A stretch of 64,000 nt of DNA, from NCBI RefSeq assembly GCF_022760805.1, contig NZ_JAIVFL010000001.1, forward strand, positions 3,720,001 to 3,784,000. Direction: 5' to 3'. The stretch is from Candidatus Mycolicibacterium alkanivorans (GTDB taxonomy: Bacteria; Actinomycetota; Actinomycetes; Mycobacteriales; Mycobacteriaceae). Under the pieces are notes generated by a model that made no database searches, was not told where the DNA came from, and saw only the letters and a program-made list of their open reading frames with translations. Of this stretch, positions 1-11,175 are shown one piece after another. The position numbers and the translations under genes are program-made. The first letter of the stretch is position 1. Each line of letters starts with the position of its first letter.

Positions 1-1
1 C

Positions 2-871
2 GGCTATCTCGGCACGAACATCCTCGGCTCGGGCTTCGACCTCGACCTGATCGTGCACGCCGGCGCGGGCGCCTACATCTGTGGTGAGGAGACCGCACTG
101 CTGGACTCGCTGGAGGGCCGCCGCGGCCAGCCGCGGCTTCGCCCGCCGTTCCCGGCGGTCGCGGGCCTGTACGCCTGCCCCACCGTCGTCAACAATGTGG
201 AGTCCATCGCCAGCGTCCCGCCGATCCTGCTCAACGGAGTGGACTGGTTCAAGTCGATGGGCTCGGAGAAATCACCCGGCTTCACCCTGTACTCGCTGTC
301 CGGACACGTCAACAGACCCGGGCAGTACGAGGCGCCACTGGGTATCACGCTGCGCGAACTGCTGGAGTATGCCGGCGGTGTCCGTACCGGCCATGAACTC
401 AAGTTCTGGACCCCCGGCGGGTCGTCGACCCCGCTGCTGACCGCGGAACACCTCGACGTGGCCCTGGATTACGAGGGCATGGCCTCGGTGGGCTCGATGC
501 TAGGCACCAAGGCCCTGCAGATCTTCGACGAGACCACCTGCGTGGTGCGCGCGGTACGGCGCTGGACGCAGTTCTACGCCCACGAGTCCTGCGGCAAGTG
601 CACGCCCTGCCGCGAGGGCACCTATTGGCTGAGCCAGATCTACGAACGGCTCGAAACCGGCCGGGCCCACCAGGAGGACATCGACAAACTGCTGGACATC
701 TCCGACACGATCTTCGGAAAGTCCTTCTGCGCGTTGGGCGACGGTGCGGCTTCACCGATCATCTCCTCGATCAAGTACTTCCGCGACGAGTACGAGGCAC
801 ACCTGGAGGGCAGCTGCCCGTTCGATCCGTACGCCTCGATGCTTGGCGCACCGGAAGGAGTGCGAGCGTGA
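2..871 (+). CDS. nuoF: NADH-quinone oxidoreductase subunit F, C-terminal part
   Basis: NADH- and FMN-binding subunit of respiratory complex I, acting at the cytoplasmic face of the membrane; it oxidises NADH and passes electrons to an N3-type [4Fe-4S] cluster. The gene runs in from before the window. Visible are the [13 protein letters not shown] flavin/NADH-site region, the PTVVNNVES segment, and the cluster motif C-G-K-C-x2-C followed further on by the fourth ligand in SFCALGDGA. The last 4 bases overlap the GTG proposed for nuoG, consistent with translational coupling in the nuo operon. The start and N-terminal Rossmann-like region are outside the window. Confidence 0.97.
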   Translation, partial: GYLGTNILGSGFDLDLIVHAGAGAYICGEETALLDSLEGRRGQPRLRPPFPAVAGLYACPTVVNNVESIASVPPILLNGVDWFKSMGSEKSPGFTLYSLSGHVNRPGQYEAPLGITLRELLEYAGGVRTGHELKFWTPGGSSTPLLTAEHLDVALDYEGMASVGSMLGTKALQIFDETTCVVRAVRRWTQFYAHESCGKCTPCREGTYWLSQIYERLETGRAHQEDIDKLLDISDTIFGKSFCALGDGAASPIISSIKYFRDEYEAHLEGSCPFDPYASMLGAPEGVRA

Positions 872-3291
872 CGGTTCCTTCCGCGAGCAGACGTGAAAGT
901 CCCCGAAACGCCGAGGAAAGGGGGACGTTTGCGTCTGCTCGGCGAGAAGAAGTGGAGATGGTGAACATCGTCATCGATGACGCCGAGCTGTCGGTTCCCA
1001 AGGGCACGTTGGTGATTCGTGCCGCCGAACTCCTCGGAGTGCAGATCCCGCGGTTCTGCGACCACCCGCTGCTCGACCCGGTCGGCGCCTGCCGGCAGTG
1101 CCTGGTCGAGGTCGAGGGTCAGCGAAAGCCGATGGCCAGCTGCACCACCACCGTCACCGAGGGCATGGTGGTGCGCACCCAGGACACCTCTGCGGCCGCC
1201 GACCAGGCCCAGCACGGGGTGATGGAACTGCTGCTGATCAACCATCCGCTGGACTGCCCGGTCTGCGACAAGGGCGGCGAGTGCCCGTTGCAGAACCAGG
1301 CGATGTCCAACGGCCGGGTGGAGACCCGCTTCACCGACATCAAGCGCACCTTCCCCAAGCCGATCAACCTGTCCAGCCAGGTGCTGCTCGACCGGGAGCG
1401 GTGCGTGCTGTGCGCCAGGTGCACCCGGTTCTCCGACCAGATCGCCGGCGACCCGTTCATCTCCCTGCTGGAACGCGGCGCCCTGCAGCAGGTCGGCATC
1501 GCACCCGGCGAAGCATTCGACTCCTACTTCAGCGGGAACACCGTCCAGATCTGCCCGGTCGGTGCTCTCACCGGAACCGCATACCGATTCCGCGCCCGTC
1601 CCTTCGACCTGGTGTCCAATCCCAGCGTCTGCGAGCACTGCGCATCCGGCTGCGCCCAACGCACCGACCAGCGCCGCGACGTCGTGCTGCGCCGGCTGGC
1701 CGGTGACGATCCCGAGGTCAACGAGGAATGGAACTGCGACAAGGGCCGGTGGGCGTTCACCTACGCACGAGTGGGTGACCGGATCACCACTCCCCTGGTC
1801 CGCGACGACGACGGCGCACTGCGCCCCGCCTCGTGGTCGGAAGCCATCGCGGTGGCCGCCGCGGGGCTCACGGCCAGTAGTACCGGTGTGCTGGTGGGCG
1901 GACGTGTCGGCGGCGAAGACGCCTACGCGTACTCGAAGTTCGCCCGAATGGTGTTGAACTCCAACGATATCGACTTCCGCTCACGGCCGCATTCGACGGA
2001 GGAGGCACAGTTCCTGGCCAGCTGTGTCGCCGGGCGACGGGACGTCAGCTACGCCGACCTCGAGGCGGCACCGGTTGTGGTGCTGGCCGGCTTCGAACCC
2101 GAGGAGGAGTCGCCCATCGTGTTCCTGCGGCTGCGCAAGGCAGTGCGCAAGCACGGGTTGCGCGTGGTGTCGATCGCGCCGTTCGCCTCGCGCGGGTCCA
2201 CCAAACTGGCCGCCCGGGTGATACACACCGCACCTGGCGGTGAGGCCGCCGTGCTCGACGCACTGGCCACCGAACTGCAGGCCGGCGCGATCTTCCTGGT
2301 CGGTGAGCGCCTGGCGACCAGCCCGGGTGCGCTGTCCGCGGCGGCGCGACTGGCCGAGCGCACCGGAGCGCGACTGGCGTGGGTTCCGCGAAGGGCCGGC
2401 GATCGCGGCGCCGTGGACGCCGGCTGTCTGCCCAACCTGCTACCCGGCGGACGGTCCGTCGCAGATTCGACTGCGCGCCAACAGCTTACAGACGCCTGGC
2501 ACATCGGCGAATTGCCCGCCGAGCCGGGCCGCGACACCAGCGGCATCCTCGCGGCCGCGGCCGACGGTGACCTCGGTGCGCTGCTGATCGGCGGCGTCGA
2601 TCCGGCGGATCTGCCCGACCCGCACACCGCACTGGCCGCCATTGAGGCCGCCGGGTTCGTCGTGAGCCTCGAGTTGCGGGAGTCGGCCGTCACCGCACTG
2701 GCCGACGTGGTGTTCCCGGTGGCTCCGGTCGCGGAGAAGGCGGGCTCGTTCACCAACTGGGAAGGCCGCATCCGGCCCTTCGAACCGTCACTGACCTCCA
2801 ACGCGTTTTCCGATCTCCGGGTGTTGCAGATCCTGGCCGACGAGCTCGGCGCCGACCTCGGGTTCCGCACCGCCGAGCAGGCCCGCAGCGAGATCGCCGC
2901 GCTCGGGTCCTGGGACGGTCAGCCCGCCGCCGCACCCGAGGTGCGCGCACCGTCTGCCCCGACGCTCAGTAAGGGCGAGGTTGTGCTGGTCGGCTGGCGA
3001 ATGCTGTTGGATCAGGGCCGGTTACAGGACGGCGAGCCGTATCTGGCGGGCACCGCACGGCCCTCGATCGTCCGGTTATCCGCCGCGACGGCAGCCGGGA
3101 TCGGCGCGGCTGACGGCGACGTGGTCAGTGTGTCCAGCGGCCGCGGCGAGGTGAGCCTGCCGCTGGTGATCACCAAGATGGTCGACGGTGTGGCGTGGCT
3201 GCCGCTGAACTCGCCCAGCAGCGCCGTGCACGACCAACTCGCGGTCACCATGGGCGCGGTGGTCCAGATCGAGCGGGAGGCAACGCCGTGA
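868..3291 (+). CDS. nuoG: NADH-quinone oxidoreductase subunit G
   Basis: Large iron-sulfur subunit of complex I, 807 residues from the GTG that overlaps the nuoF stop. The N-terminal domain has the [2Fe-2S] ferredoxin pattern (GACRQC and nearby Cys), then [13 protein letters not shown] and [10 protein letters not shown] cluster motifs, then a molybdopterin-oxidoreductase-like body with [10 protein letters not shown]. Two starts are possible: GTG 868 or ATG 958. M. tuberculosis NuoG, as I recall it, has a short tail before the PEM-V segment equivalent to VEMVNIVID here, so an upstream start is ancestral. However, residues 1-30 are mostly encoded by a palindromic repeat, so the native N-terminus may have been remodelled. 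It ends in a GTGA overlap with nuoH. Confidence 0.95.
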   Translation: MTVPSASRRESPRNAEERGTFASARREEVEMVNIVIDDAELSVPKGTLVIRAAELLGVQIPRFCDHPLLDPVGACRQCLVEVEGQRKPMASCTTTVTEGMVVRTQDTSAAADQAQHGVMELLLINHPLDCPVCDKGGECPLQNQAMSNGRVETRFTDIKRTFPKPINLSSQVLLDRERCVLCARCTRFSDQIAGDPFISLLERGALQQVGIAPGEAFDSYFSGNTVQICPVGALTGTAYRFRARPFDLVSNPSVCEHCASGCAQRTDQRRDVVLRRLAGDDPEVNEEWNCDKGRWAFTYARVGDRITTPLVRDDDGALRPASWSEAIAVAAAGLTASSTGVLVGGRVGGEDAYAYSKFARMVLNSNDIDFRSRPHSTEEAQFLASCVAGRRDVSYADLEAAPVVVLAGFEPEEESPIVFLRLRKAVRKHGLRVVSIAPFASRGSTKLAARVIHTAPGGEAAVLDALATELQAGAIFLVGERLATSPGALSAAARLAERTGARLAWVPRRAGDRGAVDAGCLPNLLPGGRSVADSTARQQLTDAWHIGELPAEPGRDTSGILAAAADGDLGALLIGGVDPADLPDPHTALAAIEAAGFVVSLELRESAVTALADVVFPVAPVAEKAGSFTNWEGRIRPFEPSLTSNAFSDLRVLQILADELGADLGFRTAEQARSEIAALGSWDGQPAAAPEVRAPSAPTLSKGEVVLVGWRMLLDQGRLQDGEPYLAGTARPSIVRLSAATAAGIGAADGDVVSVSSGRGEVSLPLVITKMVDGVAWLPLNSPSSAVHDQLAVTMGAVVQIEREATP
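884..941. repeat. palindromic REP-like element inside nuoG 5' end
   Basis: Arms 884-904 and 921-941 are inverted repeats matching at 18 of 21 positions, around a 16-base spacer; the outer 10 bases (CGAGCAGACG / CGTCTGCTCG) are perfect. The hairpin lies just after the nuoF stop, between the two candidate nuoG starts. Its core resembles the element at 47265-47324 (GCGAGCAGTCGC arms). Elements with GAGCAGACGC-type arms occur in mycobacterial genomes as I recall, but copy number must be counted by search. Confidence 0.75.
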
Positions 3292-4529
3292 GGTATCCGG
3301 ACATGACGGTGTTCGGGCACGATCCCTGGTGGCTGATCCTGATCAAGGCGCTCGCCATCTTCGTGTTCCTGCTGCTGACCGTGCTGGTGGCGATCCTGCT
3401 CGAACGAAAGATCCTGGGCCGCATGCAGATGCGCTACGGTCCCAACCGGGTCGGCCCGTTCGGGATACTGCAGTCACTTGTCGACGGGGTCAAGCTGGCA
3501 CTGAAGGAAGGCCTGGTACCCGCGGGCGTTGACAAGCCCATCTATCTGATGGCACCCGTCATCTCGGTGACCACCGCGATCCTCGGCTTCGCCGTGATGC
3601 CGATGGGCCCGGTGGCCTCGGTGTTCGGGCACCGGACCCCGTTGCAGCTGACTGACCTGCCCGTCGGGGTGCTCTACGTCCTGGCGATCACCTCGATCGG
3701 GGTGTACGGAATCGTGTTGGCCGGCTGGTCCTCCGGATCCATCTATCCCCTGCTGGGTGGTCTGCGCTCCAGCGCGCAGGTGGTCTCCTACGAGATCGCG
3801 ATGGCACTGTGCTTCGCCGCGGTGTTCCTGCACTCCGGCACCATGGCGACCTCAGGCATCGTCGCCGCCCAGGAGAAGACGTGGTACGCCGTGCTGCTGC
3901 TGCCGTCGTTCGCGGTGTACGTGACCGCGATGGTCGGGGAGACCAACCGCGCCCCGTTCGACCTTCCCGAGGCCGAAGGCGAATTGGTCGGCGGCTTCCA
4001 CACCGAGTACTCGTCGCTGAAGTTCGCGATGTTCTACCTCGCCGAGTATGTCAACATGACCACCGTCTCGGCGTTGGCGACCACCCTGTTCCTCGGCGGC
4101 TGGCGCGCCCCGTGGCCGCTGAGTATGTGGGACGGCGCCATCACCGGCTGGCTGCCGCTGGTCTGGTTCGTGGCCAAGGTCTGGACGTTCCTGTTCGTGT
4201 TCATGTGGCTGCGCGCCACACTGCCCCGGCTGCGCTACGACCAGTTCATGGCACTGGGCTGGAAGCTGCTGATCCCGGTGTCGCTGGTGTGGATCATGAT
4301 CGTCGCCGTCCTGCGCAACACCGGCCTCACGGGCATCATCCCGAGCCTGATCGCCGCCGCCGCGTTGCTGGCGGCGCTGCGAGCAGTGAACGCGCTGCGG
4401 CACAGAGCGATCCAACGCAAATCCGGGCCAGCACCTGTCCCGGTCGGCTCCGGGGCGTTCCCGATCCCTCCGCTGCCCGGCATCCCGGGGCTCGGCGCGA
4501 AAGCGGCCAAGGAAAATGCAGATGCCTAA
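3288..4529 (+). CDS. nuoH: NADH-quinone oxidoreductase subunit H
   Basis: Membrane subunit of complex I next to the quinone site, 413 residues. Hydrophobic helices run through the protein; the family signatures [19 protein letters not shown] near residue 35 and [18 protein letters not shown] in the middle are present. GTG 3288 overlaps the nuoG stop and has a GGGAGG ribosome-binding site 7 bases upstream, so it is preferred; ATG 3303 would match the M. tuberculosis start. The C-terminal tail is proline-rich (about the last 45 residues), as in other mycobacteria. Confidence 0.96.
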   Translation: MRYPDMTVFGHDPWWLILIKALAIFVFLLLTVLVAILLERKILGRMQMRYGPNRVGPFGILQSLVDGVKLALKEGLVPAGVDKPIYLMAPVISVTTAILGFAVMPMGPVASVFGHRTPLQLTDLPVGVLYVLAITSIGVYGIVLAGWSSGSIYPLLGGLRSSAQVVSYEIAMALCFAAVFLHSGTMATSGIVAAQEKTWYAVLLLPSFAVYVTAMVGETNRAPFDLPEAEGELVGGFHTEYSSLKFAMFYLAEYVNMTTVSALATTLFLGGWRAPWPLSMWDGAITGWLPLVWFVAKVWTFLFVFMWLRATLPRLRYDQFMALGWKLLIPVSLVWIMIVAVLRNTGLTGIIPSLIAAAALLAALRAVNALRHRAIQRKSGPAPVPVGSGAFPIPPLPGIPGLGAKAAKENADA

Positions 4530-5046
4530 GTTCCTGGACGCCGTCAAGGGATTCGGCGTCACGTTCGGCACGATGTTCAAACGGCCCATCACCGAGGAGT
4601 ATCCGGAGAAGCCGGGGCCGGTCGCGCCGCGCTACCACGGCCGCCACCAGCTCAACCGCTACCCCGACGGGTTGGAGAAGTGCATCGGCTGTGAACTGTG
4701 CGCCTGGGCGTGCCCAGCCGACGCGATCTATGTCGAGGGCGCGTCCAACACCGACACCGAACGGTATTCGCCCGGTGAGCGTTACGGCCGGGTGTACCAG
4801 ATCAACTACCTGCGTTGCATCGGCTGCGGGCTGTGCATCGAGGCCTGCCCTACCCGCGCGCTGACGATGACCAACATCTACGAGTTGGCCGACGACAACC
4901 GCGGCGACCTCATCTACGGCAAGGACAAGCTGCTGGCCCCACTGCAGCCCGGCATGGAGGCACCGCCGCATCCGATGGCCCCCGGTGCGACCGATGAGGA
5001 CTACTACCTGGGGCGTGTGACCCCCAACGAAGAGGTGGCCAAGTGA
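4522..5046 (+). CDS. nuoI: NADH-quinone oxidoreductase subunit I
   Basis: Ferredoxin-like subunit of complex I (174 residues) that carries clusters N6a and N6b and relays electrons toward quinone. Two complete CxxCxxCxxxCP motifs are visible: [12 protein letters not shown] and [15 protein letters not shown] 4522 has an AAGGA element about 8 bases upstream; ATG 4516 is in frame two codons earlier and cannot be excluded. It overlaps the end of nuoH and shares GTGA with nuoJ. Confidence 0.95.
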   Translation: MPKFLDAVKGFGVTFGTMFKRPITEEYPEKPGPVAPRYHGRHQLNRYPDGLEKCIGCELCAWACPADAIYVEGASNTDTERYSPGERYGRVYQINYLRCIGCGLCIEACPTRALTMTNIYELADDNRGDLIYGKDKLLAPLQPGMEAPPHPMAPGATDEDYYLGRVTPNEEVAK

Positions 5047-5804
5047 CGATCACCCTGCTGGCGGCCGAGACTCTCACCCGCACATCGACGTCGGAAGCGG
5101 TGGCGTTCTGGATCCTGGGCGCGATCACCGTCGCCGGTGCCATCGGCGTCGTCGCCGCGCCCAGGGCCGTCTACGCCGCGATCTTCCTGGCCACCACCAT
5201 GATCGCGCTGGCCATGATCTACGTCGCCCAGGACGCGCTGTTCCTCGGCGTGGTGCAGGTGGTGGTCTACACCGGCGCGGTGATGATGCTGTTCCTGTTC
5301 GTCCTCATGCTCATCGGCGTGGATTCTCTTGAGTCGCTGGGGGAAACCATTCGCGGGCAACGTGTTGCGGCCATCGTGGCCGCGCTGGGCTTCGGCATCC
5401 TGCTGATCGCCGGCATCGGCAGCGCGGCCACCACCGGGTTCGTCGGGCTCGGCCAGGCGAATGCCGGCGGAAATGTCGAAGGGCTGGCCACCTTGATCTT
5501 CACCCGCGACCTGTGGGCGTTCGAGATCACCAGCGCCCTGCTGATCACCGCGGCACTCGGCGCGATGGTGCTGGCCCATCGCGAGCGCTTCGAGCGGCGA
5601 CAGACCCAGCGCGAAATGGTCATCGAACGCTTCCGCATCGGCGCACGCGCCACACCCAAGCCCAACCCCGGCGTCTACGCGCGGCACAACGCCGTCGATA
5701 CCTTCGCCCGGCTGCCCGACGGCTCCGACGAGGACTCCTCGGTGTCCACCATCATCAAGCGCCGGATCGTCACCACACCCAACGGCAGGAACGGTGAGAA
5801 ATGA
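5043..5804 (+). CDS. nuoJ: NADH-quinone oxidoreductase subunit J
   Basis: Membrane subunit of complex I, 253 residues, GTG start overlapping the nuoI stop. About five hydrophobic segments lie in the first 180 residues, including the conserved [19 protein letters not shown] helix. A hydrophilic C-terminal tail of about 70 residues follows, as in other mycobacterial NuoJ proteins. It ends in ATGA overlap with nuoK. Confidence 0.95.
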   Translation: MTITLLAAETLTRTSTSEAVAFWILGAITVAGAIGVVAAPRAVYAAIFLATTMIALAMIYVAQDALFLGVVQVVVYTGAVMMLFLFVLMLIGVDSLESLGETIRGQRVAAIVAALGFGILLIAGIGSAATTGFVGLGQANAGGNVEGLATLIFTRDLWAFEITSALLITAALGAMVLAHRERFERRQTQREMVIERFRIGARATPKPNPGVYARHNAVDTFARLPDGSDEDSSVSTIIKRRIVTTPNGRNGEK

Positions 5805-6100
5805 ACCCGGACAACTACCTGTACCTGTCGGCGCTGCTGTTCACCATCGGAGCGGCCGGAGTGCTGTTGCGCCGCAATGCGATCGTGATGTTCATGTGCG
5901 TGGAACTGATGCTCAACGCCTGCAACCTGGCGTTCGTCACGTTCTCACGGATGCACGGGCATCTCGACGGCCAGGTGGTCGCGTTCTTCACCATGGTGGT
6001 GGCTGCCACCGAAGTGGTGGTCGGCCTGGCCATCATCATGACCATCTTCCGGACCCGACGCTCGGCCAACGTCGACGACGCCCACCTGCTTGCACACTGA
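5801..6100 (+). CDS. nuoK: NADH-quinone oxidoreductase subunit K
   Basis: Small three-helix membrane subunit of complex I (99 residues), homologous to MrpC. The conserved membrane glutamates used in proton transfer are visible in [14 protein letters not shown] and in the [12 protein letters not shown] segment. The start ATG overlaps the nuoJ stop. The gap to nuoL is one base. Confidence 0.96.
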   Translation: MNPDNYLYLSALLFTIGAAGVLLRRNAIVMFMCVELMLNACNLAFVTFSRMHGHLDGQVVAFFTMVVAATEVVVGLAIIMTIFRTRRSANVDDAHLLAH

Positions 6101-6101
6101 T

Positions 6102-7994
6102 ATGCAGACACTGCTGTGGTTGACCATTGCGCTGCCCCTCACCGGGGCGGTGATCCTGCTGCTGGGCGGGAAGGCCACCGACGCGTGGGGCCACCTTCTC
6201 GGCTGCGCCACCGTACTCGGTGCCTTCGCCTGCGGCACAGTGCTGTTCACCCACTTGCTCGGGCTGCCCGCCGAGGAGCGCTCGGTGCACGAGGTGCTGT
6301 TCTCCTGGGTGCCGGTCGGTGTGCTGAAGGTGGACTTCGGTCTGCAACTCGACGCGCTGTCGGTGTGCTTCGTCCTGCTCATCACCGGGGTGGGTGCGCT
6401 CATCCACATCTACTCCGTGGGCTACATGTCCCACGACCCCGAGCGCCGGCGATTCTTCGCCTACCTGAACCTGTTCGTCGCCGCCATGCTGCTGCTGGTG
6501 CTCGCCGACAACTACCTCGGGCTCTACATGGGTTGGGAGGGCGTCGGTTTGGCGTCCTACCTACTGATCGGCTTCTGGTCGTACAAGCCGAGTGCGGCCA
6601 CCGCGGCCAAGAAGGCGTTTGTGGTCAACCGGGTCGGCGACATGGGCCTGGCGATCGCCCTGATGGTGCTGTTCGCCTCCGTCGGCTCGGTCACCTTCAG
6701 CACGGTGTTCTCCGCGGTGCCCGGTCTGACCCACGGCGCGCTGACCACAGTCGGTCTGCTGCTACTGCTCGGCGCGTGCGGCAAGAGCGCCCAGGTGCCG
6801 CTGCAGTCGTGGCTCGGCGACGCGATGGAGGGCCCCACCCCGGTCAGCGCACTGATCCACGCCGCGACGATGGTCACCGCCGGTGTGTACCTGATCGTGC
6901 GTTCCGGGCCGATCTTCAATGCCGCGCCGGGCGCGCAGGCCGCGGTGGTGATCGTGGGCGCGGTGACGCTGTTGTTCGGCGCGATCGTCGGCTGCGCCAA
7001 GGATGACATCAAGAAGGCGCTGGCCGCCTCGACGATGTCGCAGATCGGCTACATGGTGCTCGCAGCCGGGCTCGGACCGGCCGGTTACGCGGTGGCCATC
7101 ATGCACCTGCTCGCCCACGGCTTCTTCAAGGCCGGCCTGTTCCTCGGCGCCGGTTCGGTGATGCACGCCATGGGCGACGAGACCGACATGCGCCGCTACG
7201 GTGAACTGCGCAAGCTGCTGCCGATCACCTTCGTCACCTTCGGCCTTGGCTATCTGGCGATCATCGGGGTGCCACCGTTCGCGGGTTTCTTCTCCAAGGA
7301 CGCCATCATCGAAACCGCTTTCAACTCAGGCGGATTGAAGGGCTGGGCGCTCGGCGGGGCCGCGCTGCTGGGCGCGGGGATCACCGCGTTCTACATGACC
7401 CGGGTGATGCTGCTGACGTTCTTCGGACGCGCGCGCTGGACCGAGAAGGCCACCGAGACCTACCCGCACGAGTCACCGGCGGTGATGACCTGGCCGATGA
7501 TCGTGCTTGCCGTGGGCTCCGTCGGTGCCGGGGCGTTCCTGGCCATCGGGAACACGCTGCAACGCTGGCTGGAACCCGTTGTCGGCAGCCACGAAACCGA
7601 ACATGCCGTGCCCGCATGGGTGACGACGGTGACCGCGCTGGGCGTGGTGGCCGTCGGCATCGCGGTGGCCTACCGGCAGTACGCGATGCACAAGGTTCCC
7701 GAGACCGCACCGCAGGACGTCTCGGCGCTCACCGTCGCCGCCCGGCGCGACCTCTACGGTGACGCCTTCAACGAGGCCACCTTCATGCGCGGCGGTCAGG
7801 AACTGACCAAGGCGCTGGTGGTGGTCGACGACAAGGGCATCGACGGGTCGGTCAACGGGCTGGCCCATCTGGTGGGCCGGATATCCGACGGACTGCGGCA
7901 GCTTCAGACCGGGTTCGCCCGCTCCTATGCACTGTCGATGCTTGTCGGAAGTGCCCTGGTGATCGCGGCGGTTCTGTACAGGACGCGGGGGTGA
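6102..7994 (+). CDS. nuoL: NADH-quinone oxidoreductase subunit L
   Basis: Antiporter-like proton-pumping subunit of complex I, 630 residues with many transmembrane helices. Family features include [23 protein letters not shown], the broken-helix lysine region [20 protein letters not shown], the [15 protein letters not shown] segment and [13 protein letters not shown] 6102 starts right after the nuoK stop; an in-frame TTG lies four codons upstream inside nuoK. The C-terminal portion would form the lateral helix typical of NuoL. Confidence 0.96.
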   Translation: MQTLLWLTIALPLTGAVILLLGGKATDAWGHLLGCATVLGAFACGTVLFTHLLGLPAEERSVHEVLFSWVPVGVLKVDFGLQLDALSVCFVLLITGVGALIHIYSVGYMSHDPERRRFFAYLNLFVAAMLLLVLADNYLGLYMGWEGVGLASYLLIGFWSYKPSAATAAKKAFVVNRVGDMGLAIALMVLFASVGSVTFSTVFSAVPGLTHGALTTVGLLLLLGACGKSAQVPLQSWLGDAMEGPTPVSALIHAATMVTAGVYLIVRSGPIFNAAPGAQAAVVIVGAVTLLFGAIVGCAKDDIKKALAASTMSQIGYMVLAAGLGPAGYAVAIMHLLAHGFFKAGLFLGAGSVMHAMGDETDMRRYGELRKLLPITFVTFGLGYLAIIGVPPFAGFFSKDAIIETAFNSGGLKGWALGGAALLGAGITAFYMTRVMLLTFFGRARWTEKATETYPHESPAVMTWPMIVLAVGSVGAGAFLAIGNTLQRWLEPVVGSHETEHAVPAWVTTVTALGVVAVGIAVAYRQYAMHKVPETAPQDVSALTVAARRDLYGDAFNEATFMRGGQELTKALVVVDDKGIDGSVNGLAHLVGRISDGLRQLQTGFARSYALSMLVGSALVIAAVLYRTRG

Positions 7995-9562
7995 GCACGA
8001 TGACGAACTTTCCCTGGCTGACGCTGCTGTGGGCAATCCCGGTGGTGGGCGCGGCGGTCATCATCGTGCTGCCGGCCTCGCTTCGTCAGCTCGCCAAGTA
8101 CGCCGGGCTTGTGGTGGCTCTGCTGGTGCTCGCCCTGTCGCTGATGCTGGCCGCGCGGTTCGACCCCGCGGGCGAACAGTTCCAGTTCGTCGAGAACCAC
8201 CCGTGGATCCCGTCTTTCGGCACCGGCTACATCCTCGGACTGGACGGCATCGCACTGGCGTTGGTGGTGCTGACGGCGGTGCTCATGCCGCTGTTGCTGA
8301 TCGCCGGCTGGAACGACGCCGACGACCGGCCCGGTCTCGGACGCGGGCCGCACAGCTACATCGCGCTGACCCTGGCGGTCGAGGGCATGGTGCTGATGTC
8401 GCTGGCCGCCCTGGACATCCTGCTGTTCTTCATCTTCTTCGAGGCGATGCTGATCCCGATGTACTTCCTCATCGGCGGATTCGGGGGAGCGAACCGCGGC
8501 CGAGCGGCACTGAAGTTCCTGCTGTACAGCCTGTCTGGGGGGCTGGCCATGCTGGCCGCGGTCGTCGGCTTGTACGTGGTGACCTCCGCCGACAAGGCAT
8601 TCGACGGCGGCACCTTCGACTTCCGGGCCATCGTCGACGCGCTCGGCAGCGGGAAGTTCACCCTGCAGCCGGGTGTGGCTCACGCGCTGTTTCTCGGTTT
8701 CATGGTCGCCTTCGCGGTCAAAGCCCCGCTGTGGCCGTTCCACACCTGGCTCCCCGGAGCGGCCGAGGAGGCCACCCCGGCCTCGGCGGTGTTGATGATG
8801 GCCGTGATGGACAAGGTCGGCACGTTCGGCATGCTGCGCTACTGCCTGCCGCTGTTTCCGGACTCCGCAACCTATTTCCGGCCCGCCATCTCCACGCTGG
8901 CTGTTATCGGCATCGTCTACGGCGCCATCCTGGCGATCGGCCAGACCGACGTCATGCGGCTGATCGCCTACACCTCGATCAGCCACTTCGGCTTCATCAT
9001 CCTGGGTATCTTCGTGATGACCAGCCAGGGCCAATCCGGCTCGGCGCTCTACATGGTCAACCACGGCATCTCCACGGCCGCGCTGTTCCTCATCGCCGGC
9101 TTCCTGGTCAGCCGGCGCGGCACCCGCGCCATCGCCGCCTACGGCGGAGTCCAGAAGGTTGCCCCGGTCCTGGCCGGCACCTTCCTCGTCGCGGGCATGG
9201 CGACTCTCGCGTTGCCCGGGCTGGCGCCGTTCATCAGCGAATTCCTGGTCCTCATCGGCACATTCACGCGATACCCCGCCCTCGCCGTGTGCGCCACGAT
9301 CGCCCTCGTGCTCTCCGCACTCTACGTGCTGTGGCTCTACCAGCGGATGATGACCGGTCCGGTCACCGACGGCAACGAGACCGTGCGGGACCTGCGGCCG
9401 CGCGAACTCGTCGTCGTGGCGCCGTTGATCGCACTGCTCATCGCGCTCGGGGTGTACCCCAAGATCGCGCTGGACGTCATCAACCCCGCCGTCACCGCGA
9501 CCCTGACGTCGATCCACCAACCCGACCCGCCTCCCGCGGTCGCGGAAGGGACCCGCCCATGA
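7991..9562 (+). CDS. nuoM: NADH-quinone oxidoreductase subunit M
   Basis: Antiporter-like subunit of complex I, 523 residues. Conserved elements: the membrane glutamate in [17 protein letters not shown], the [21 protein letters not shown] segment and [17 protein letters not shown] 7991 overlaps the nuoL stop; ATG 8000 is a second possible start three codons later. It ends in ATGA with nuoN. The large open frame on the opposite strand here is a GC-rich mirror of this gene. Confidence 0.96.
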   Translation: MSTMTNFPWLTLLWAIPVVGAAVIIVLPASLRQLAKYAGLVVALLVLALSLMLAARFDPAGEQFQFVENHPWIPSFGTGYILGLDGIALALVVLTAVLMPLLLIAGWNDADDRPGLGRGPHSYIALTLAVEGMVLMSLAALDILLFFIFFEAMLIPMYFLIGGFGGANRGRAALKFLLYSLSGGLAMLAAVVGLYVVTSADKAFDGGTFDFRAIVDALGSGKFTLQPGVAHALFLGFMVAFAVKAPLWPFHTWLPGAAEEATPASAVLMMAVMDKVGTFGMLRYCLPLFPDSATYFRPAISTLAVIGIVYGAILAIGQTDVMRLIAYTSISHFGFIILGIFVMTSQGQSGSALYMVNHGISTAALFLIAGFLVSRRGTRAIAAYGGVQKVAPVLAGTFLVAGMATLALPGLAPFISEFLVLIGTFTRYPALAVCATIALVLSALYVLWLYQRMMTGPVTDGNETVRDLRPRELVVVAPLIALLIALGVYPKIALDVINPAVTATLTSIHQPDPPPAVAEGTRP

Positions 9563-11124
9563 CTGCGCCCAGTATCGCCTACGCTCAGCTGGCACCGATG
9601 CTGATCGTCTTCGGCGCGGCCGTCGTCGGTGTGCTCGTCGAAGCGTTCCTGCCGCGCAAGGCCCGCTATCGCACGCAGCTCACTCTCAGCCTGGCCGCCC
9701 TGCTGGTCGCACTGCTATGGGTACTCAGGGTCACCCTTCAACTGCGGGGCGGCATCGGCAACTCGGTGGTGGCCGGCGCCGTCGACATCGACCGGCCGAC
9801 GTTGTTCCTGCAGGGCACGATCCTGTTGACCGGCGTGCTCAGCGTGCTACTCATCGCCGAGCGGCGTGCCCCGGCCGAATCCCCGGATGGTGCAGTGGCA
9901 TTGGACGCCTTCACGCCGGACGCCTCGACCGTTCCGGGCAGCGTGGCCGAGAAGGTGGCCACCAAGGCTGCGCTGATCCAGACCGAGGTGTTCCCGCTGA
10001 CGATGTTCGCCATCGGCGGGATGATGCTGTTCCCGGCGGCCGGTGACTTCCTGACGATGTTCGTCGCACTGGAGGTCCTGTCCCTGCCGCTGTACCTGAT
10101 GTGCGGGCTGGCCCGCCGCCAGCGCCTGCTGTCCCAGGAAGCCGCGCTGAAATACTTTCTGCTGGGCGCGTTCTCCTCGGCGTTCTTCCTGTTCGGCATC
10201 GCGCTGCTGTACGGATTCGCCGGCACGATGAGCCTGTCCGGTATCGCCGCGGCCATCCAGACCAATCCGGACAGCACCTCTCTCGCCCTCATCGGCGCGG
10301 GACTGGTCACCGTCGGCCTGCTGTTCAAAGTCGGTGCGGTGCCGTTCCACTCCTGGGTTCCCGACGTCTACCAGGGCGCACCCACGCCGATCACTGGGTT
10401 CATGGCCGCCGCCACCAAGGTCGCCGCATTCGGGGCGATGCTGCGGGTGTTCTACGTCGCCCTGCCCGCGCTGAACTACGGGTGGCGGCCGGTGCTGTGG
10501 GTGGTGGCCATTCTGACGATGGTCGTCGGCTCGATCGCCGCCGTGAGGCAAACCGACGTCAAACGAATGCTGGCGTACTCTTCGGTGGCGCATGCCGGTT
10601 TCATCCTGACCGGCGTGATCGCGGGTAACCGTCCCGGCCTGTCGGCGACGTTGTTCTATCTGTTCACCTACGCGTTCTCCACGCTGGGGGCCTTCGCGGT
10701 GGTCAGCGTGGTGCGCGACGCCAACGGCGCCGAGGAGACCTCGCTGGCCCGCTGGGCGGGGCTCGGCCGGCGTTATCCCCTGGTGGGCGCGGTGTTCACA
10801 CTGTTCCTGCTGGCGTTCGCCGGTATCCCGCTCACCAGCGGCTTCGTCAGCAAGTTCGCGGTGTTCAAGGCCGCCGGCCAGGGCGGGGCCATCCCGCTGG
10901 TGATCGTCGGCGTGCTCGCCTCGGCGATCGCCGCGTACTTCTACGTACGGGTGATCGTGCTGATGTTCTTCACCGACCCGCCGGAGGACGCACCGGAGGT
11001 CATCACCCCGAGCTCGCTGAGCGTCGCGACCATCACCCTGACCGCGGCCATCACCTTCGCGCTCGGCGCCTTGCCCCAGCCGCTGCTGGACCTGGCCGAC
11101 AACGCCGCTGGGTTCCTACCCTGA
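9559..11124 (+). CDS. nuoN: NADH-quinone oxidoreductase subunit N
   Basis: Last gene of the nuo operon: antiporter-like proton-pumping membrane subunit, 521 residues. Family signatures are FVALEVLSLPLYLM, KVGAVPFHSWVPDVYQGAP and MLAYSSVAHAGFIL. The frame is open far upstream, but the ATG overlapping the nuoM stop is the right start by length and coupling. Between helices two and three there is a hydrophilic loop near residues 95-140, seen in actinobacterial NuoN. No clear intrinsic terminator was found in the short gap before the convergent hydrolase. Confidence 0.95.
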   Translation: MTAPSIAYAQLAPMLIVFGAAVVGVLVEAFLPRKARYRTQLTLSLAALLVALLWVLRVTLQLRGGIGNSVVAGAVDIDRPTLFLQGTILLTGVLSVLLIAERRAPAESPDGAVALDAFTPDASTVPGSVAEKVATKAALIQTEVFPLTMFAIGGMMLFPAAGDFLTMFVALEVLSLPLYLMCGLARRQRLLSQEAALKYFLLGAFSSAFFLFGIALLYGFAGTMSLSGIAAAIQTNPDSTSLALIGAGLVTVGLLFKVGAVPFHSWVPDVYQGAPTPITGFMAAATKVAAFGAMLRVFYVALPALNYGWRPVLWVVAILTMVVGSIAAVRQTDVKRMLAYSSVAHAGFILTGVIAGNRPGLSATLFYLFTYAFSTLGAFAVVSVVRDANGAEETSLARWAGLGRRYPLVGAVFTLFLLAFAGIPLTSGFVSKFAVFKAAGQGGAIPLVIVGVLASAIAAYFYVRVIVLMFFTDPPEDAPEVITPSSLSVATITLTAAITFALGALPQPLLDLADNAAGFLP

Positions 11125-11175
11125 TGATCCTTCTCAGCGCGGACCACGGCGCGCACCGGCCGGTCGCTGCAGCGC

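Noticed and set aside
598..867. Extending nuoG upstream to the first in-frame start
   Set aside because: The extra part lies entirely inside nuoF in another frame; the GTG overlapping the nuoF stop is the natural coupled start.
7925..9595. 556-codon minus-strand frame opposite nuoM
   Set aside because: His/Gln/Asp/Arg-rich mirror of hydrophobic membrane codons; no gene signals.
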